From: CAZFAP01 sp964516325 | GTDB taxonomy: Bacteria > Auribacterota > JABMQX01 | Length of the DNA: 9,611 nt | Assembly (NCBI GenBank): GCA_964516325.1 | Contig: CAZFAP010000185.1 | Span: 1 to 9,611, forward strand | Direction: 5' to 3' | In this document: positions 5,595 through 9,611 of the stretch, in pieces | Layout: the number at the start of each line of letters is the position of its first letter | Position numbering within the stretch: position 1 is the stretch's first letter | Notes under the pieces: model-generated | What the model was told of the DNA's origin: nothing | Seen by the model: only the letters and a program-made list of their open reading frames with translations | Databases searched by the model: none | Made by a program: the position numbers and the translations under genes

Positions 5595-8500
5595 TCAATA
5601 GATCCTAAGCCGGAAGAACTTCTTGCGGAACCCGCCCATCAATTCGTCGTAGGACATGGGTCCGCCGATGCCAGACTTGTAGAGCATGGGCGAGCTCTTG
5701 TCCCAGGGGCTGGGTCCACCGAGGTCGTCCAACGCCTCAAGCTCATACATCTTCCCGACTTCCCCGTACCACTCCATATGGAATCGCTGCTGATCGCCGG
5801 CGCCCGTTGAGAAAACCTTGTGCACCCTCGATCCGAACGCCTCCTCGAGCGTGTAGTCGCCGAAGAACAGCGACACCTCCTCCATGTGCACGTATCGCCA
5901 CTCCGGCGGCGGCGGAGTGAATCCAGCAACGGCTCCCCAGGTTATCGTCCAGGTTCCAGGTTTGACCTCTTCGCTCTCATAGAGCCGGTCTTCGCCCGTA
6001 TTTTCTACGATGCTCGGCGAGCCGGGCGAGGTGAGCGAGAACGGTGCGAACTGCACGTCGGAGACGACCTGGATGAACCCCACGGGGCTTAGGGTGAAGT
6101 TCACGCCCAGAACGGGCGCCATGGGAGCGGGCGAGACCACCTGGGCCTCCTCGATCTCCTTCCTTTCCAGGTAATACTCCCCGGCGTAACCTGCCGCTTC
6201 CGCGCCGACGTAGTAGTCGCCGCGTTCCAGGAAAATCCGGTATTTGCCATCGGCGCCCGTCGTGGCCGAGCCAGCCACAGAGTCGGAGGCGCTCTTGTCG
6301 AATGCCTTCACAATCGCATTGGGGATTGGGTTCGGCGGCAGCCCATCGTCGGCAACGGCGCCGGAAATTGAGGTCAGCTTTGTCAACATGAAATTAACGA
6401 CCGGTGGGAGGGCCCACTCCGTTACCAGGACAAGCGTTGCACCCGCCTTGCCAGCCTCCGTCATGGGCTGATTGTTGTGGTACTCCGCCGCGTAGCCGAC
6501 CGAGCGTCCATCCGCCGACACGTAATATCTGCCGAAAGGCAGATTCCCGACAGTGTAAATGCCGCTGGCATCGGTTACCGTTTGACCGACGACGGCGCCC
6601 CAGTCCTCCTCATACACGGTTACCACAGCACCCTCGACCGGAATCACGACGGGGAGCATGGTGTCCTCGACAACAACTCCCTCGATGGTTCCGCCCTTGA
6701 GCAGCGTGAAATCCTTGCCGGTTTGTGTACCGTTGAGCGCAAGGACGATCGGAGTCGCAGACGACCGGTTCACCAACAGCGCAGGGATATTATCGTAGTA
6801 CTCACCCGCGTATCCGCCCGGCTGGTGATTCGCTTCGAGGTAGTACGTCGCGGGCGGCAGTCCGGGGAACTCGTACCCGCCGTTCGCGGCGCTGAAGGTG
6901 GAGTCCACGCTCTGCCACTCGCCACCCTCCGAGACATACAGGGTCACCGTGGCGCCCTCGAGAGGAGTGTCGCTCGCATCGTCGGTCACGGTTCCCGAAA
7001 TGCTGCCGCCGCGCTCCAGGAAGAAATTCTTGCCCTCGATGTTCTGGCTGGCATCCACAACGACGGGCGTCGCTTTGCTCTGGTTGCTCGGTATAGCGGG
7101 CACATCGTCGTAATACTCGCCCATGTACTCCCGGGTTGGAGGTGTCGCCTCCAGGTAATAGGTTCCTGCGGCGAGCCCTTCCAGGTTGTACCGGCCGTCG
7201 GCGCCAGTTTCTGCTTGACCTACCGGCGCCCACGAGCCTCCTTCGACATAGGCGGTTACAACCGCTCCCGGAATCGGGAAAGCAGGTGGCAGGCCGCTGG
7301 CAGCGACAAGGCCTGAGATCGTGCCTCCGACCGGGAGATCGAAATCTATACCGGGGGTCTGAATAGCGGGGTAAACGTTGACGGGCGTCGCCAAGCCTCT
7401 CTGGCTCGGGAGGGCCGGAACGTCGTCGTAATATTCCGGGGCGAGGTTCGTCTCAGCGGATGCCTCGACGAAGTAGGCGCCGGGCTGCAAGCCCTCAATC
7501 AGATAGTGGCCGGAGGGGTCCGTGTTCGCGGAAAGCACAGGCGTCCAAGTCTCGGAATAGGCCGTTACCCAGGCGTCTTCCACGGGGCCTCCCCCGGAGG
7601 AAACGTTTCCACTGATGGAGCCGACAAAGGTCTCGTGAGGCTCAGGGGGAGAGCTGCTGCCATCCTGGGCCGGAACCTCGCCGCCCTCGGGCGAAGCGGG
7701 CAGGAGCGACTTCGCGCGAGGATAGGAGAGCCCCTGTGCCCAAGCGTAGGCTGGCCAGGGTATCTGATACCAGCCGCGGCTCGCAACTCCGGAAGGCCAA
7801 TCGTCGGCAATCCACATCCTGCCACGACCGCCGGAACCGAGGCCGACTACCAGCTCCGCCAAGGCGTCTCTATCCAGGTTGGCCGTGGCGGGGTGAGTCT
7901 CGCCGTTGAACCTGTTATAGCCCATCCACGGGAGTCGTACCCATCCCAGGAAGCGTGCGGCTATCGGATCGTCGAAGAACGCAATCAAGCCACCGTTCCT
8001 GGGATAGGCGCCAAGCCCGAGGACCGTTTCCTCTCTGACATCGCCATCAATGTCGCCGGTAACGGGCCATGTTTCTCCGTTGGCGGCATTGTACGCCGCA
8101 TCGGGGACTCGACGCCATCCTCTGAACGGGAAGCCGAACAGCCCGTCGTCGAACATGCAGAACCATCCGCCCGATGGCGGGAATTTTCCCAGGCCGATGA
8201 CGAGTTCGTCCTTGCCATCGCCATCTATGTCTCCGACGGCTGGGCGGGTCTCGCCATTGACGGCGCAGTACCACGGCCAGGGAACTCGCCGCCATCCCAT
8301 GCTCATGTACCCGGTGCTGGCGTCATTGAAGATATGGAACCAGCCACCGCCTCCGGTTGCGAGGCCGACGACAATCTCGTCCTTGCCGTCGCCGTCAACG
8401 TCTCCGCAGGCAGGCCACGTCTCGCCATTGCGGGCATTGTACGCTCTCCAGGGAATGCGCAGCCAGCGCAGGAAGGCGTAGCCGGTGGTTCTGTCATCGA

Positions 8501-9611
8501 ACAGCGCCAGGCGACCTCCCCCTCCTCCGCCCAAGCCCACGACGACTTCTCTATACCCATCGCCGTCGAAGTCGCCAAGAGCCGGGCGAGTTTCCCCCAG
8601 CCATGCGGGGACTTGTCTCCAGACGTTGTGAGTCAAAATGAAGTTGCTGGCGTCCACCATCTCGAACCAGCCGCGGCCGGCGGCGCCAAGACCGACGGCG
8701 ATTTCCTCGGGGGGAACGGCTGGCAGAATTTTGACGACCATGGAATGCGACGCTGTCTTGGCAGGAACGTTGTTGTCGGTCACTGTCAGCGTTACATTGT
8801 AAGTTCCCGCCGCAAGGTACGCATGCCCGACGATCTTTTTCGTTGCATCAATAAACAGGTCTCCATCGAGGTCCCATTCGTAACTCACGATGCTGCGATC
8901 GGGGCGTCCATGGGAGGAACCCGAAGCATCGAACGTCACTTCCTGGCCCACCTGCGCAGGGTTCGGAATGGCGGTGAAGGACGCGATCGGGCGATTGTCG
9001 TAAAGGGTCAGGGATACCATCTCGGTGTCTATGACGCCGAGCGTGTCCTTGACCCTCAGCGCGATCGTGTTCGTCTCGGGATAAATCTTCAGGTTCAGGC
9101 TTTCGATGACCGGCCACGGAACGACCGGCATGTCCCCGAAAGCGTCGTCAAAGGCGCCATCATTGTTGAGGTCCCATTCATAACTCACAATGCTGTCGCC
9201 ACAGGCAGCGTTCGGGTCGGAAGAGCCCGAGCCATCCAGTTGCAGATTCTGCCCTATATCAATCACGTAGGGGCCGCCGGGGTCCGCTATCGGAGCATCG
9301 TTCCCGATGGTAACAAAGATATCGAAGAAGGAATCCGCCGGGAAGCCAACGGGTGTGTCGTCATCGGTAACACGAAGGTTTCCGTGGTAGATGCCGAACT
9401 TCGGATACGCGTAGCTGACCACGGGCCCCGTTGCGTCATAGACGCCGTCGCCGTCGAAATCCCATTCGTACTGGACGATGGAGCGAGCCGGGTTGGTGTG
9501 GTAGGACGCCGAGCCGTCGAAGGTAACCGTCTGGTTGCAGCTGACCTGCTGCGGAGTGACTCTCGGCACTGCCACCGGCTTGCCGACCGGGGAGACGTGA
9601 ATCATGAATTC
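5595..9611 (-). CDS. Giant modular secreted/surface protein (PKD, FG-GAP-like, carboxypeptidase-regulatory-like repeats), 5' end missing
   Basis: At least 1,338 codons are open to the window edge without an upstream stop, so the N-terminus and any signal peptide lie outside. Numbering is from the Met codon at 9605, which is probably internal. Three PKD domains occupy about 10-100, 105-203 and 206-293, with typical YEWD(F/L)DGD and VTFD(G/A)S(G/A)S motifs. Six FG-GAP/VCBS-like blades (about 298-630) repeat 'NGET(W/R)PA-GD-DGDG...(V)VGLG...FDD...GW-R(V/I)PW'. The DxDxDG calcium-type sites are intact at 345-350, 402-407 and 459-464 but eroded in the next two blades. Five beta-sandwich repeats (about 661-1172) of the carboxypeptidase regulatory-like/Cna-B type start with GG(S/T)ISG and carry an EYYDDVPA...ATPV motif every 102-106 residues. 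The C-terminal part (about 1173-1336) ends in KKFFRLRIY, reminiscent of short C-terminal modules of PVC-group extracellular proteins. No catalytic domain, LPxTG motif or transmembrane anchor is visible. A structural, adhesive or glycan-binding role is inference. A terminator-like hairpin follows the gene. Confidence 0.88.
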   Translation of the reverse strand, partial: EFMIHVSPVGKPVAVPRVTPQQVSCNQTVTFDGSASYHTNPARSIVQYEWDFDGDGVYDATGPVVSYAYPKFGIYHGNLRVTDDDTPVGFPADSFFDIFVTIGNDAPIADPGGPYVIDIGQNLQLDGSGSSDPNAACGDSIVSYEWDLNNDGAFDDAFGDMPVVPWPVIESLNLKIYPETNTIALRVKDTLGVIDTEMVSLTLYDNRPIASFTAIPNPAQVGQEVTFDASGSSHGRPDRSIVSYEWDLDGDLFIDATKKIVGHAYLAAGTYNVTLTVTDNNVPAKTASHSMVVKILPAVPPEEIAVGLGAAGRGWFEMVDASNFILTHNVWRQVPAWLGETRPALGDFDGDGYREVVVGLGGGGGGRLALFDDRTTGYAFLRWLRIPWRAYNARNGETWPACGDVDGDGKDEIVVGLATGGGGWFHIFNDASTGYMSMGWRRVPWPWYCAVNGETRPAVGDIDGDGKDELVIGLGKFPPSGGWFCMFDDGLFGFPFRGWRRVPDAAYNAANGETWPVTGDIDGDVREETVLGLGAYPRNGGLIAFFDDPIAARFLGWVRLPWMGYNRFNGETHPATANLDRDALAELVVGLGSGGRGRMWIADDWPSGVASRGWYQIPWPAYAWAQGLSYPRAKSLLPASPEGGEVPAQDGSSSPPEPHETFVGSISGNVSSGGGPVEDAWVTAYSETWTPVLSANTDPSGHYLIEGLQPGAYFVEASAETNLAPEYYDDVPALPSQRGLATPVNVYPAIQTPGIDFDLPVGGTISGLVAASGLPPAFPIPGAVVTAYVEGGSWAPVGQAETGADGRYNLEGLAAGTYYLEATPPTREYMGEYYDDVPAIPSNQSKATPVVVDASQNIEGKNFFLERGGSISGTVTDDASDTPLEGATVTLYVSEGGEWQSVDSTFSAANGGYEFPGLPPATYYLEANHQPGGYAGEYYDNIPALLVNRSSATPIVLALNGTQTGKDFTLLKGGTIEGVVVEDTMLPVVIPVEGAVVTVYEEDWGAVVGQTVTDASGIYTVGNLPFGRYYVSADGRSVGYAAEYHNNQPMTEAGKAGATLVLVTEWALPPVVNFMLTKLTSISGAVADDGLPPNPIPNAIVKAFDKSASDSVAGSATTGADGKYRIFLERGDYYVGAEAAGYAGEYYLERKEIEEAQVVSPAPMAPVLGVNFTLSPVGFIQVVSDVQFAPFSLTSPGSPSIVENTGEDRLYESEEVKPGTWTITWGAVAGFTPPPPEWRYVHMEEVSLFFGDYTLEEAFGSRVHKVFSTGAGDQQRFHMEWYGEVGKMYELEALDDLGGPSPWDKSSPMLYKSGIGGPMSYDELMGGFRKKFFRLRIY

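Noticed and set aside
7070..8700. Repeated nucleotide segments as a CRISPR or insertion-type repeat
   Set aside because: The repetition is explained by protein-level domain repeats of the large gene. The units are imperfect, 150-320 bases long, in frame, and lack spacers.

Overview
The window looks like a piece of a bacterial chromosome with moderately high GC. Nothing pins the phylum. The high-copy-style palindromic intergenic repeats, a Tat-exported DUF362 protein, a very large PKD/FG-GAP/carboxypeptidase-regulatory-like surface protein and a relic of a GH51-type glycosidase together recall the PVC superphylum (Planctomycetes, Lentisphaerae, Verrucomicrobia) or candidate phyla such as Hydrogenedentes or Sumerlaeota. 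That placement is inference from memory of such genomes.

Layout, left to right. Positions 1-368 hold no gene, but contain one copy of a palindromic repeat and a near-consensus sigma-70 promoter. That promoter drives a two-tRNA unit on the + strand: tRNA-Val(UAC) at 369-441 and tRNA-Asp(GUC) at 527-600. Neither tRNA encodes its CCA end. Positions 601-1258 are non-coding as far as can be seen. At 1259-1435 (+) there is what looks like the orphaned C-terminal tail of a GH51 alpha-L-arabinofuranosidase. It is followed by a three-unit 10-bp tandem repeat (1501-1530).

The central gene is rpoN (1736-3205, +), a complete sigma-54 with a canonical RpoN box. Its upstream region carries a textbook TTGACA-17-TATACA promoter and, interleaved with it, a GG-N10-GC element close to the sigma-54 -24/-12 consensus. 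This suggests dual or autogenous control. No partner genes (lptB, hpf, PTS-Ntr, enhancer-binding proteins) are beside it.

The right part is on the minus strand. A decayed N-terminal fragment of an N6/N4-type DNA methyltransferase lies at 3755-4229, with one frameshift and two nonsense codons. Next to it is an intact Tat-signal DUF362 protein (4286-5266). An intergenic stretch (5267-5594) carries a double-hairpin repeat, a candidate promoter and an intrinsic-type terminator. The rest is a giant modular secreted or surface protein (5595-9611) whose 5' end is cut off by the window edge, which falls exactly at an EcoRI site.

I see no coherent multi-gene novel system. The observations most worth following are the composite rpoN promoter, the dispersed palindromic repeat family, and the architecture of the giant protein.
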